This document shows, in pieces, positions 6,969-15,119 of a stretch of 35,936 nt of DNA; within the stretch, counting starts at the first letter, position 1, and each line of letters opens with the position of its first letter. The translations under genes were made by a program, and so were the position numbers. The notes under the pieces were generated by a model, which was not told the origin of the DNA, searched no databases, and saw only the letters and a list, made by a program, of their open reading frames with translations. The stretch is from Lachnospiraceae bacterium (GTDB lineage Bacteria; Bacillota; Clostridia; Lachnospirales; Lachnospiraceae), in contig JAQVCW010000035.1 of NCBI GenBank assembly GCA_028689585.1, positions 1 to 35,936 on the forward strand, in the 5' to 3' direction.

Positions 6969-7808
6969 GTGGAATCATACGAAGAAAAGTGCAGAATGCT
7001 TCGGGAAATCATGAAGGAGTTTACAAAGGCGGATTCTGTGGTGGCATTTTCCGGCGGCGCGGACAGCAGCCTGCTTTTGAAGCTGGCAGTGCTGCAGGCA
7101 AAGAGCCGGGGAACCCGGGTATACGCCATCACCGCCAATACAGAGCTGCATCCGATGAATGATGTGGAGATTGCCAGAAACGTGGCGGGAGAATTTGGGG
7201 CAGAGCATCTGGTACTGGAAGTGAATGAAATGGAAAATGCGGACATTTCCAATAACCCAGTGGATCGGTGCTACCGCTGCAAGAAGTTTTTATTTACCCG
7301 GATGGTTCAAAAAGCAGAGGAGCTGGGGGCAGAGATTGTCATGGATGGGACAAATGCAGATGATCTGCTGGTCTACCGGCCCGGCCTGCGGGCGGTGGAT
7401 GAGCTGGGCGTGCGAAGCCCCCTGCGCATGGCGGGATTTACAAAGGCGCAGGTGCGCAGGCTTGCGGAGGAATATGGAATTTCTGTGGCGGACCGCCCTT
7501 CGGCTCCCTGCCTGGCCACCCGTTTTCCCTATGGAGATACCCTGACCATGGAAAAGATGAAAAAGGCAGATGAGGGCGAAAATTTCCTGAAAACACTGGG
7601 ACTTTATAATGTGCGCATCCGGGTGCACGGAGCCATTGCGAGGCTGGAGGTGGATCCGGAATACATGGACAAAGTGCTGGAAAACCGGAAAGAAATCACG
7701 CTGCGTCTGCAGGAGCTGGGTTACTCTTATATCACGCTGGATCTGGAGGGCTTCCGGTCAGGGAGCATGGATATCGGGCTCAAGCCGGACCTATTAAACG
7801 CAGATTAA
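6969..7808 (+). CDS. larE: ATP-dependent sacrificial sulfur transferase LarE
   Basis: 279-residue PP-loop enzyme of nickel-pincer nucleotide synthesis; it adenylates the carboxylates of the pyridinium precursor and installs sulfur. The ATP pyrophosphatase loop SGGADSS is at 28-34. Cys181 in PSAPCLATR matches the sulfur-donor cysteine. A CxxC pair (Cys101, Cys104) with Cys181 gives the three-cysteine form associated with a [4Fe-4S] cluster in some LarE proteins. The start is GTG with AGGAG 8 bases upstream. No larA, larB or larC is present here. Its last 15 bases overlap the 3' end of the convergent deoR-type gene. Confidence 0.93.
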   Translation: MESYEEKCRMLREIMKEFTKADSVVAFSGGADSSLLLKLAVLQAKSRGTRVYAITANTELHPMNDVEIARNVAGEFGAEHLVLEVNEMENADISNNPVDRCYRCKKFLFTRMVQKAEELGAEIVMDGTNADDLLVYRPGLRAVDELGVRSPLRMAGFTKAQVRRLAEEYGISVADRPSAPCLATRFPYGDTLTMEKMKKADEGENFLKTLGLYNVRIRVHGAIARLEVDPEYMDKVLENRKEITLRLQELGYSYITLDLEGFRSGSMDIGLKPDLLNAD

Positions 7809-8555
7809 TTGTGTTAATTCGTTCAGATAATTCCTGGCGCTTTTTGACAGACCGGTATCGGTGATCAGATAATCGATATCCTTCCAGCCGGCATACTGAA
7901 TTAAAGAAGAATAATCAGCCTTTCGGCTGTCCGCGGCTACAATTGTGGTGCGGGCATTCCGGAGGGCTATTTTTTTGATTTGGGCATCTTCAAAGCTGTT
8001 GCCGGTGGGGCCCTGGTGGCGGTCAAAGCCGGAGCTGCCAAGGAAAGCCAGATCCACCTTTACATGCTCCAGAAATTCGGCAGTCTGCATACCGGTGACG
8101 CTCATCACGGCGCTGTCCACACTGCCTCCGGTCATGATGATCTGATTCTCACTGCCCAGTAATGCATTGACTGCCGGGATGGAATTTGTAATGATAGTAT
8201 GGCCGCAGCAGGCCGCCAGCAGTCTGGCAATACACAGGGCGGTGCTTCCGGTGTCCAGAAAAAGAACCGATTTTTCAGAAAGATGCTTCAGGCATTCTTC
8301 TGCGATCCTTCTTTTTTCTTCCTGCATTTCGACGGAGCGGAAATCAATGGGAGGAATGTCAAAATTCTGAACAGGAACCGCTCCTCCAAACCATTTTTTC
8401 GCGGTACCCTCCTGATTCAGCACGATCAGGTCCCGGCGGATCGTCTCCCGGGAAACCTGAAAATAATCTGCCAGTTCCATCATTTTCATCGTGCCGTTGT
8501 CGGCCAGCAGTTGGAGAATCCGGGCCTGCCGCTCTTTTGCATTTCTTTTTGCCAT
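7794..8555 (-). CDS. DeoR-family transcriptional regulator
   Basis: 253 residues: N-terminal DeoR winged helix (about 5-60, recognition helix in VSRETIRRDL) and a C-terminal sugar-phosphate sensor domain with the FLDTGSTA motif. The family represses sugar genes and is released by a phosphorylated sugar. It is divergent from hxlB-hxlA, and a 44-bp palindrome between them touches both promoters; control of the hxl pair and autoregulation are inferred. AAAGGA before the ATG supports the start. Confidence 0.9.
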   Translation of the reverse strand: MAKRNAKERQARILQLLADNGTMKMMELADYFQVSRETIRRDLIVLNQEGTAKKWFGGAVPVQNFDIPPIDFRSVEMQEEKRRIAEECLKHLSEKSVLFLDTGSTALCIARLLAACCGHTIITNSIPAVNALLGSENQIIMTGGSVDSAVMSVTGMQTAEFLEHVKVDLAFLGSSGFDRHQGPTGNSFEDAQIKKIALRNARTTIVAADSRKADYSSLIQYAGWKDIDYLITDTGLSKSARNYLNELTQLICV

Positions 8556-8612
8556 ATGGATATCCTTTCGAGTAAGGTGTGTCTTGCGCCAAATTACAGA
8601 CTATATGGTATT

Positions 8613-8641
8613 ATCATAACAAAACATAATTTGCGTGTCAA
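8613..8641 (-). promoter_or_regulatory. Promoter of the deoR-type gene
   Basis: On the minus strand, TTGACA (complement of 8636-8641), a 17-bp spacer and TATGAT (complement of 8613-8618). The -35 ends 1 bp from the 44-bp palindrome. Confidence 0.75.
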
Positions 8642-8642
8642 T

Positions 8643-8686
8643 AAATGTGTAAAAATGCAAATATATATTTGCATTTTTACACATTT
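8643..8686. promoter_or_regulatory. 44-bp perfect palindrome, probable DeoR operator
   Basis: The left arm begins AAATGTGTAAAAATGCAA and the right arm is its exact reverse complement; the centre is 8664/8665. It abuts the deoR -35 on one side and covers the -35 of the hxl promoter on the other. Confidence 0.75.
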
Positions 8687-8697
8687 TGAGTTATGGT
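8669..8697 (+). promoter_or_regulatory. Probable hxlB-hxlA promoter
   Basis: TTGCAT at 8669-8674, 17-bp spacer, TATGGT at 8692-8697. The -35 lies inside the right arm of the palindrome, so a bound repressor would block it. Confidence 0.6.
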
Positions 8698-8718
8698 AAT
8701 GGAGAAGAAAAAACAGAA

Positions 8719-8746
8719 TGCGGTATGGCAAGCTTTCCATACCGCA
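8719..8746 (+). promoter_or_regulatory. Leader hairpin/dyad in the hxl 5' UTR
   Basis: Arms TGCGGTATGG and CCATACCGCA are perfect; the centre CAAGCTTT is nearly symmetric. It lies downstream of the predicted start of transcription. No T-run follows, so it is not a simple terminator; a second operator or an RNA stability element are options. Confidence 0.55.
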
Positions 8747-8756
8747 CCGGCCGAAC

Positions 8757-8786
8757 CGGAACGCAGAGGCGTTCCTGAAGTGCCAG
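8757..8786 (+). repeat. Partial copy C of the dispersed repeat (hxl leader)
   Basis: GGAACGC-AGAG-GCGTTCC forms a perfect 7-bp hairpin; GCAGAGGCGTTCCTGAA is identical to the 3' part of copy B. It lies between the second dyad and the hxlB start. Confidence 0.65.
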
Positions 8787-8811
8787 AGCTTCATGAGAAA
8801 GGAAGGAAAAT

Positions 8812-9372
8812 ATGAACGTAACCGAATATGCGGAAATTATCACAGCAGAACTGGAAAATACACTGAAAAGGGTGTCTCCGGAACAGGGAGAGCAGTTGGC
8901 AGACCAGATCATGCAGGCAAAGAAAATTCTGGTGGCGGGAGCAGGCCGCTCCGGAATGGCGGCAAAGGCATTTACCATGCGTCTGATGCATATGGGCTTT
9001 GATGCCTATGTGTGCGGCGAAACTGTGACTCCGAACCTGGAGGCAGAAGATCTGTTTCTGGTGGCCTCCGGCTCCGGGGAGACAGGAAGTCTGACTGGGA
9101 TGACAAAAAAAGCGAAACAGATCGGTGCAAAGATTGCTGCCGTGACCATACGTCCGGAGGGAACCATCGGGCAAATGGCAGATGTGGTCGTACAGATACC
9201 GGCTCCCACGCCAAAGGCGGCGGCAGAAGGTATTCAGTCATCCATTCAGCCCATGGGTTCTTTATTTGAACAGAGCTGTCTACTGTGTCTGGACGCCGTG
9301 ATTTTGCGGCTGATGGAGAAACGGGGAGATAACTCAGATGCCATGTACACAAGGCACGCAAACCTGGAATGA
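8812..9372 (+). CDS. hxlB: 6-phospho-3-hexuloisomerase
   Basis: 186-residue SIS-domain isomerase that converts hexulose-6-phosphate to fructose-6-phosphate, the second step of the ribulose monophosphate pathway. SIS signatures are visible: AGAGRSGMAAKAF in the first sugar-phosphate loop and VASGSGETGS in the second. Length matches the family. AGGAAGGAAAAT precedes the ATG. The next gene is the partner synthase. In non-methylotrophs the pair removes formaldehyde or, run backwards, makes ribulose-5-phosphate; which applies here is not shown by the sequence. Confidence 0.93.
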   Translation: MNVTEYAEIITAELENTLKRVSPEQGEQLADQIMQAKKILVAGAGRSGMAAKAFTMRLMHMGFDAYVCGETVTPNLEAEDLFLVASGSGETGSLTGMTKKAKQIGAKIAAVTIRPEGTIGQMADVVVQIPAPTPKAAAEGIQSSIQPMGSLFEQSCLLCLDAVILRLMEKRGDNSDAMYTRHANLE

Positions 9373-9404
9373 CTGGTTACAGCGTCAGCTTTGAAATGAG
9401 GACG

Positions 9405-9442
9405 CTTCCCGGGCGGCTGCCCCGGGTATGCTGCCCGGGAAG
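9405..9442 (+). other. Strong intercistronic hairpin between hxlB and hxlA
   Basis: Perfect 10-bp GC-rich arms CTTCCCGGGC (9405-9414) and GCCCGGGAAG (9433-9442). A weaker GCGTC/GACGC hairpin lies just before. No T-run follows. It may protect mRNA ends or set the hxlB:hxlA ratio. Confidence 0.6.
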
Positions 9443-9495
9443 CTGTGCATCAAGTTAAAGCCGGAACGGTACAATGTTCAAAGGAGGGACAACAG

Positions 9496-10125
9496 ATGAA
9501 ACTGCAGTTGGCATTAGATATATTCAGCCTGGAAGAGGCTCTGGCACTCACCGAAAAGGTGAAGGATTACGTAGATATCATAGAAATAGGAACTCCATTT
9601 GTGGTGGAGAGCGGAATGGAGGCAGTGCGCCGGTTCCGCCAGGCATTTCCCGATAAAGAAATTTTATCAGATACGAAGATCATGGATGTGGCCGAACTGG
9701 AAGCGGCCTCCGCATTTGAAGCCGGGGCGGATTATGTGACGGTTCTGGCGGTCACGGACCGGATCACCCTGGAATGCGCCGTACAGATTGCCGATAAATA
9801 TGGGAAGAAAATTGTGGCAGATATGATCTGTGTAAAGGATATTCCGGCAAAGGTAGCCGAGCTGGAAGAAATCGGTGTACACTGCATCGCAGTCCATACC
9901 GGTGTAGACGCACAGAAACTGGGCAAGACGCCTCTGGAGGATCTGAAGCTGATAAAAAAATACAGCAAAAAAGCAGAGGTATTCGTAGCCGGAGGAATTT
10001 CAGAAAAAACTATCCCGGAATACAAAGCACAAAATCCGGATGTAATGATTATCGGCGGCGGGATCGGCAGCGCAGCCGACCCCGTGAAAGCCGCCGCAGC
10101 CATGGCTGAATTAATCCATCACTAG
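9496..10125 (+). CDS. hxlA: 3-hexulose-6-phosphate synthase
   Basis: 209-residue TIM-barrel enzyme of the orotidine decarboxylase superfamily that joins formaldehyde to ribulose-5-phosphate. Asp8 in ALDIF and the superfamily motif DTKIMD (59-64) are present, as is the phosphate-binding end GGGIGSAADP. The ATG at 9496 follows AAGGAGG at 9481-9487; the in-frame start at 9445 has no ribosome site. Its final 15 bases overlap the 3' end of the convergent carboxypeptidase gene. Confidence 0.93.
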   Translation: MKLQLALDIFSLEEALALTEKVKDYVDIIEIGTPFVVESGMEAVRRFRQAFPDKEILSDTKIMDVAELEAASAFEAGADYVTVLAVTDRITLECAVQIADKYGKKIVADMICVKDIPAKVAELEEIGVHCIAVHTGVDAQKLGKTPLEDLKLIKKYSKKAEVFVAGGISEKTIPEYKAQNPDVMIIGGGIGSAADPVKAAAAMAELIHH

Positions 10126-11619
10126 CTGATAAATGGCGGTATATTTTTTGGTGAAGTAATTCAGCAGCGGCTGTGCACTTGCTTCCCGGCCGCAGACCTT
10201 CTCAATCACTTCTTTGGGAAGCCGGGTGCTGCCGTACCAGTGGATATTGCGGTTCAGCCATTTGGTGATTTCCTGAATACGGCCATCGGCCAGAAGCTGA
10301 TCTACAGGGCCAAGTTCCTTTTCCACTTCTTCCAGAAACATGCCATCGTAGATGTTTCCCAGCAGATAGGATGGAAAATAACCAAAAGAAGCATCGGACC
10401 AGTGCATATCCTGCAGGATGCCATCGGCATCGTTGGCAGGAGTGATCTGGAGGTATTCCTGCATTTTCCGGTTCCACAGGGCAGGAAGCTCATTTACCGG
10501 CACATGATCGCGGAAGATAGCCTGTTCCATTTCATAGCGGAGAATAATGTGGAAGCAGTAGGTGACTTCGTCCGCCTCTGTGCGGATCAGGGAATTCTGC
10601 ACATGATTGATTTCCCGCCAGAAGTCATCCGGAGAAACCTGGGCCAGATCCGGCAGCAATGCCTGAACTTTGTCATAAATGGGCAGCCAGAAGTTTTTAT
10701 TGCGTCCCAGAATATTTTCAAAAAAGCGGGACTGGCTTTCGTGAATGCCCATATACATGCAGTCATCGGCAGCAGTACCCTCGAAGGCAGGATTTACATT
10801 TTGCGCAAAGATACCATGTCCGCCCTCATGAATTGCAGAAAACATGGCGGAAATGGGGTTGTTTTCATAGTAATGATTTGTGATGCGCACATCATTGCGG
10901 GAAAAGCCGGAAGTAAAAGGATGCGCCGATTCACCAACCGCGCCGGCATCCATGGAAAAACCGATGTAGTCCAGCAGAAGTGCCTGAACTTTTTTCTGCT
11001 CGCTGGCCGGATAGTGGCCGGCGAGGATAGAAGAATCCGGCTGCGGCGCTGCCAGAATCTTGTTCAGAAGCGGGAGCAGCCCTTTCTTTAATTCCTCAAA
11101 AAGCTGATCGATGGTAGCAGAATCCATGCCCTCTTCAAACTGATCCAGAAGCACATCATAGACCTCTTTGCCCGGATCCGTATATTCGCACTGCTGAATC
11201 GTCATGGCGATGAGCTTCTCCAGATGAGGGGCGAAGACAGAAAAGTCAGAAGAGCGCTTTGCCTCTTCCCATGCCTGCTGGGAAGCACTCTTTTCCTGGG
11301 AAAAAGCTTCAAAAAAGTCAGCAGGGATCCGGCGGTTCTTTTCCATATCGCGCTTCATGCGGGAGACTGTGAACTGCATTGTCTCGTCCAGTTGATCAAA
11401 TTCCTCCGGTGCGGACAATGCCTCCAAAAGCTCCATTAATTCATCTGAAGTGGACATCAAAAACTGCTTTGTGGAAAAATAAGTGAGTGCATCGGCCATG
11501 CCCTGAAAGCCTGCCTTTGGCGTCAAAGTATACATATCCCAGCTCAGCAGTGTGCTGACACGGCTGTACTGGTTCATTTCTTTGAGATATTTCTTAAATT
11601 CGTTTAATTTCTGACTCAT
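10111..11619 (-). CDS. M32 family metallocarboxypeptidase (carboxypeptidase Taq type)
   Basis: 502-residue cytoplasmic zinc carboxypeptidase that trims residues from peptide C-termini. The zinc motif HEGGH is at 264-268 and the third ligand is Glu294 in the conserved HESQSRFFEN block. Full length for the family. AGGAGG lies just before the ATG. The mobile element begins within about 100 bp upstream of the start, so its native promoter may have been displaced. Confidence 0.95.
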   Translation of the reverse strand: MSQKLNEFKKYLKEMNQYSRVSTLLSWDMYTLTPKAGFQGMADALTYFSTKQFLMSTSDELMELLEALSAPEEFDQLDETMQFTVSRMKRDMEKNRRIPADFFEAFSQEKSASQQAWEEAKRSSDFSVFAPHLEKLIAMTIQQCEYTDPGKEVYDVLLDQFEEGMDSATIDQLFEELKKGLLPLLNKILAAPQPDSSILAGHYPASEQKKVQALLLDYIGFSMDAGAVGESAHPFTSGFSRNDVRITNHYYENNPISAMFSAIHEGGHGIFAQNVNPAFEGTAADDCMYMGIHESQSRFFENILGRNKNFWLPIYDKVQALLPDLAQVSPDDFWREINHVQNSLIRTEADEVTYCFHIILRYEMEQAIFRDHVPVNELPALWNRKMQEYLQITPANDADGILQDMHWSDASFGYFPSYLLGNIYDGMFLEEVEKELGPVDQLLADGRIQEITKWLNRNIHWYGSTRLPKEVIEKVCGREASAQPLLNYFTKKYTAIYQLVMD

Positions 11620-11693
11620 GGTATCACATCCTCCTGTGTTTTAACATTTCGTTATATATTATTTACGTTAATCTTTTTTCATTATCTATCCAT

Positions 11694-11738
11694 AAGTCCG
11701 CAAATGCTGGAATATCCCGTATTTACGGACTTTTTTTA
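11694..11738 (+). terminator. Hairpin with T-run at the int end of the element
   Basis: AAGTCCG (11694-11700) and CGGACTT (11726-11732) arms followed by further T residues on the + strand. It reads as a + strand terminator although no + gene precedes it; in the excised circle it would face genes from the other end. Confidence 0.45.
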
Positions 11739-11834
11739 ACTTTTCAATAGGTCGATACCATACTTAACTCCGCATATTTCCGCTTCATTCTGCTTTCAAA
11801 AGTAGTAAATGTGTAGTAATTTTCCTATTTACTA

Positions 11835-13022
11835 CTAAGCTACAAATCGCTGTAATTCAGCCTTGACCGTTTCCAGTGAAGCATGAGCGTATAGGTTCAG
11901 TGTGATAGTGATGTTTGAATGTCCCATAACATATTGTAATGCTTTTGGGTTCATGCCTGCATTTGCTAACCTTGTACAAAATGTATGTCGCATAACGTGC
12001 GGTGTTATTCTCGGTAGCTGTTCATCATGCTTGCTGTTGTACTTGTTTACAAGTTTTCTAAACATAGCTTCATAATTCACTGCCACATTAGGATTGTCGT
12101 TACAGTTGATGAATAAAAAATCTTTGTAACCGTCAATCGCAAGGTCTTTCTGCTTTCTTCTGTGTTTCAGTATGTTCTTTAAGGACTGGTACACTTCATC
12201 ACTCATAGGTATCTGTCTGATACCATTCTCTGATTTAGGCGGTTGCACAATATACTTCCTTTTTAGCTTGATAAGCTGGTGGTCAATATTGATTACTCGG
12301 TTTGTGAAATCTAGGTCATTCACGGTCAATCCGCAAAATTCAGAAATGCGAAGTCCAGTGCGTAGCAGGACGATAATTTCATCATAGTGCTTCTGGTAAC
12401 ATACATCACTTTGAACAAAGGCTAACAGTTTTTCTTCCTGCTCTTGTGTCAGTGCTTGTCGGCTCTGTGTGTCATTCTTCATCACACTGCTTAAACTAAA
12501 GTCAAAAGGGTTCTTTCTGATACAGTCGTCATGCAAAGCCATTTTAAAGGCTGGCTTCAATGCTCTTTTGTAAAAGAGAACCGTACCGTAAGCCAGCCCG
12601 TTTTCCTTTAATTCAAGTAGCCACGTCTTAACATCTGAAATCTTAACCGTATCAATGCTCCTTGCTCCGAACTTGTCTTTTTTCAAGAACTCCAATAGAT
12701 AATGATAGGTGTTCTGTGTACTTGCCCTTGCATTTCTCTGTTGTTTCAGATACTTCTTGAAAAGCTCATACACCGTCATTTTCTTTCCAGCGGTATCTAT
12801 ACCGTCGCTCTTATCTTGTAGAATTTCTTCCACTTTTTCCCGTAAGGAAATATCCTCACGCTTACCTGCTGGTGTTCTGTCTGTCGGCACAAGTTTCCAT
12901 GCGTAAACAAATTGCGGTTTTCCAAATGCGTCTATATATTTGTATGCGTATCTTCCATCTTTTCTCTGGCTCTCACCCGTTCTTAATATACGATTTTTGC
13001 TGTCACGTCGTTTTTCAGACAT
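11835..13022 (-). CDS. int: Tyrosine recombinase, Tn916-family integrase
   Basis: 395 residues. The N-terminal Tn916-type arm-binding region starts MSEKRRDSKNRILR; a SAM-like core-binding domain and a catalytic domain follow. Catalytic residues are visible: Arg in RTGLRISE, HVMRHTF (His-x-x-Arg), GHSNITITLNLYAH with the nucleophile Tyr near the C-terminus. It cuts and rejoins element ends for excision and integration. GAAAGGAGCG before the ATG supports the start. xis lies 77 bp upstream on the same strand. Confidence 0.95.
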   Translation of the reverse strand: MSEKRRDSKNRILRTGESQRKDGRYAYKYIDAFGKPQFVYAWKLVPTDRTPAGKREDISLREKVEEILQDKSDGIDTAGKKMTVYELFKKYLKQQRNARASTQNTYHYLLEFLKKDKFGARSIDTVKISDVKTWLLELKENGLAYGTVLFYKRALKPAFKMALHDDCIRKNPFDFSLSSVMKNDTQSRQALTQEQEEKLLAFVQSDVCYQKHYDEIIVLLRTGLRISEFCGLTVNDLDFTNRVINIDHQLIKLKRKYIVQPPKSENGIRQIPMSDEVYQSLKNILKHRRKQKDLAIDGYKDFLFINCNDNPNVAVNYEAMFRKLVNKYNSKHDEQLPRITPHVMRHTFCTRLANAGMNPKALQYVMGHSNITITLNLYAHASLETVKAELQRFVA

Positions 13023-13099
13023 TGCTATTCGCTCCTTTCAGAACGGATAGAGCTTGATATAAGATACTATAATTATACCACATATAAGGCTCTCTTTCA

Positions 13100-13303
13100 C
13101 TATATTACGGTCAATGTATCAAAGAATTTTTCAAAAGGTTTCCGCTTAATCTGAATACGGTTGCCGTTCATAATGTACCAGTCGGCATTAGGATTTTCCT
13201 CTACCAGTCTACGCAATTTCTTCTCGCCAATGCGGAAGTATTTAGACGCTTCTTCTAAGGTCAGTGAATATTTTTCCCAGATAGGCACATCAGTATTGTT
13301 CAT
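13100..13303 (-). CDS. xis: Excisionase of Tn916 type
   Basis: 67-residue winged-helix DNA-bending protein that steers the integrase toward excision. The pattern [16 protein letters not shown]... IGEKKLRRL... [10 protein letters not shown] matches Tn916 Xis closely. AAAGGGGGTG precedes the ATG. Confidence 0.93.
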   Translation of the reverse strand: MNNTDVPIWEKYSLTLEEASKYFRIGEKKLRRLVEENPNADWYIMNGNRIQIKRKPFEKFFDTLTVI

Positions 13304-13676
13304 AATCTATGCACCCCCTTTACTGTGTGTCTTATCATAAGCAGGCAGACGGCTTCGGAAAGCTCCGTTAGTATCTCAACTATTCCCATTCTTGTGGGCA
13401 GAACCGCACCATGCGGACGTATCATTATTCTGTGACAGCAGGTTATGGCAAAGCGACCATTCCACAAGTCGCTCTCGGATCACTGCGTGGGTCGCTTGCT
13501 TTCTTGTCGGAAAGGTCATGGCGTACAGTCCCCGTGGCTCGCTGTATCACAAACGTATCTGTCTGCTTTATTCAGTTGTCAAAGAGCAGTTGGCGAAAGC
13601 ATAGGCTTTCATGTATAAAAGCAGGAGCAGGGCAGGAAAGAGGGGAATTTAACAAATCATGCTCTGCGGTATCTGC
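13304..13676. other. Non-coding stretch between xis and the orf8-like gene
   Basis: No convincing gene. It contains an 8-bp inverted repeat AAGCGACC (13451-13458) / GGTCGCTT (13490-13497). Short open frames here lack ribosome sites and recognisable products. Confidence 0.5.
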
Positions 13677-13904
13677 TTATTCTTCTATTTCAAATTCACA
13701 TATCATTTTCAAAAGAGCTTCTCTGATACGCCCCTTTAATTCCATATCCACGACAATACAAACATTTCCGTATTCATCATAGAATGGTCGCAAACAGCAT
13801 TTTGATATGTACGGCTCATAGAACTGTAACAAGCGTTCAATCGAATTTACGTTACCGTCCACAGCCGATGAAATAAGATAAAATGAAGGGTGTGTTTTAT
13901 TCAT
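13677..13904 (-). CDS. Tn916 Orf8-like small helix-turn-helix protein
   Basis: 75 residues, beginning MNKTHPSFYLISSAVDGNV; the pattern SAVDGNVNSIERLLQFYEPYI followed by a regulatory tail matches the small conjugative-transposon protein that accompanies the Orf7 sigma factor. AAAGGAGAAC lies before the ATG, and the gene overlaps the 3' end of the sigma gene by 8 bp, so the two are translationally coupled. Probably takes part in element transcription control. Confidence 0.8.
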   Translation of the reverse strand: MNKTHPSFYLISSAVDGNVNSIERLLQFYEPYISKCCLRPFYDEYGNVCIVVDMELKGRIREALLKMICEFEIEE

Positions 13905-14325
13905 TGCTTATGTTCTCCTTTAATTTTTTTCTGATTTCTTCCAGTGAATTTTTACGGCTACGAAACGAGGTCGTACGGTTGATGTTCAACTTTTCGCCTA
14001 TTTCCGTATCGCTCATACCTAGAAAGAAATACATGAGTATAATCGTTCGTTCACGTTCTGAAAGACTTTTGAGAGCGTCCGCTAATTCATCATCAAGTAC
14101 ACGGATTTCGATACCGCATACGTTAAAAGCTGTGTAGTCGCTTTCGTATTCGTCCCAGACAGCCAACTTTTCAACGACGATTTCTGGAAGCTCACAAAAT
14201 GATATTTCTCGATTTCTGCGATGCTTCAATTCCTTTCGGTAGTTACGAACAATGCCTTTCACTACACGCTTGAGCTTGCAGTCAAATTGACATTGTATCG
14301 TCTTTTGGAAGTCCGATGGTTTCAT
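13897..14325 (-). CDS. Tn916 Orf7-like sigma-70 family factor
   Basis: 142-residue small sigma factor. The C-terminal region-4 helix-turn-helix is clear: LSERERTIILMYFFLGMSDTEIGEKLN, then the recognition helix around NRTTSFRSRKNSLEEIRKKL. In Tn916 this factor switches on int, xis and transfer genes. The ATG at 14325 is preferred to the GTG at 14331 because AAGGGGG then sits at normal distance. The inverted fragment begins 44 bp upstream, so its native upstream control (including a resistance gene region) is gone. Confidence 0.85.
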   Translation of the reverse strand: MKPSDFQKTIQCQFDCKLKRVVKGIVRNYRKELKHRRNREISFCELPEIVVEKLAVWDEYESDYTAFNVCGIEIRVLDDELADALKSLSERERTIILMYFFLGMSDTEIGEKLNINRTTSFRSRKNSLEEIRKKLKENISNE

Positions 14326-14369
14326 AATCACACCCCCTTTCCGTTATGAAGTGAAAAGTGTTTATCCCT

Positions 14370-15119
14370 CTTGCGAGGGCTGTAACTACGGGCGGTGTTG
14401 CTGGTGCGGTGGCTGGCGGTGTCGTTGCCAGTTCAAAATCCACACGCCAGAATGGAACTAAGGGCAATCGTGGAAATGCAAGCTCCAGCATGGGACAGAA
14501 AGCAGGTTCAGCCGTTGGTGCTGTCCTTGACACAAAGAACAAGGTCAAAGACAAGGCAACTGCTGTCAAAGAAAATATAAAAGATATGCCGACACAGACC
14601 GCCTATGCGGTTCACTCTGCTAAAGAAAAGGCGAAGTCCAGCGTATCCGACTTCAAGCGTGGTGTAATGCAGGAACAAGAAAACCGCCAGTCTGGGCGGT
14701 TAGAAAAGCAACAGCTACATAGACAGAATATTGCGGATAAGCGTATGGAGCTTCAAAAGGCACAGGAAGCAAGGCAGGCAGGTAAGAAAACGGACGGATC
14801 AGCGACAAGCGGAGCTACCCGTCCCCATGAAAGACCAGCGACCATTTCTAAAGTAAATGCAGAAAAACAGCAGGAAATCAAACGCCCTGCCACAGCTTCT
14901 ACGGTTAAGAATAATGAAGTCAAAGCAAATGTTGTCAAGGAACGTCCGTTATCTTCGGGCAGTTCATCAGCTAAGACCATCAATCAAGAAACTGTAAGAC
15001 AGAATTATAAGGCTGACCGTGTTACGAAAACGCAGACGACAACTACACAAAAGCATACACAGCAGAATAACGAAAAGAACAAACGAACCTTATTCAAGAA
15101 AGGACAAAAGAAGAAATGA
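14370..15119 (+). pseudogene. Orf15-like transfer membrane protein, C-terminal fragment (inverted)
   Basis: The frame carries the Tn916 Orf15 cytoplasmic tail, from LARAVTTGGVAGAVAGG to the Lys-rich end. The matching upstream part of the same protein lies on the minus strand at 15946-16368 and stops at EHRLA, exactly where this piece begins (LARAV). The two parts were therefore one gene split by inversion. The GTG at 14358 that opens the frame has no ribosome site. The predicted tail is basic and largely disordered. Confidence 0.8.

Noticed and set aside
10240-11091. 283-codon plus-strand frame
   Set aside because: Antisense shadow of the M32 carboxypeptidase, which has complete motifs.
13392-13782. 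Overlapping 70- and 123-codon plus-strand frames in the element
   Set aside because: No ribosome site, opposite to the element's genes, and overlapping the well-supported orf8-like gene.
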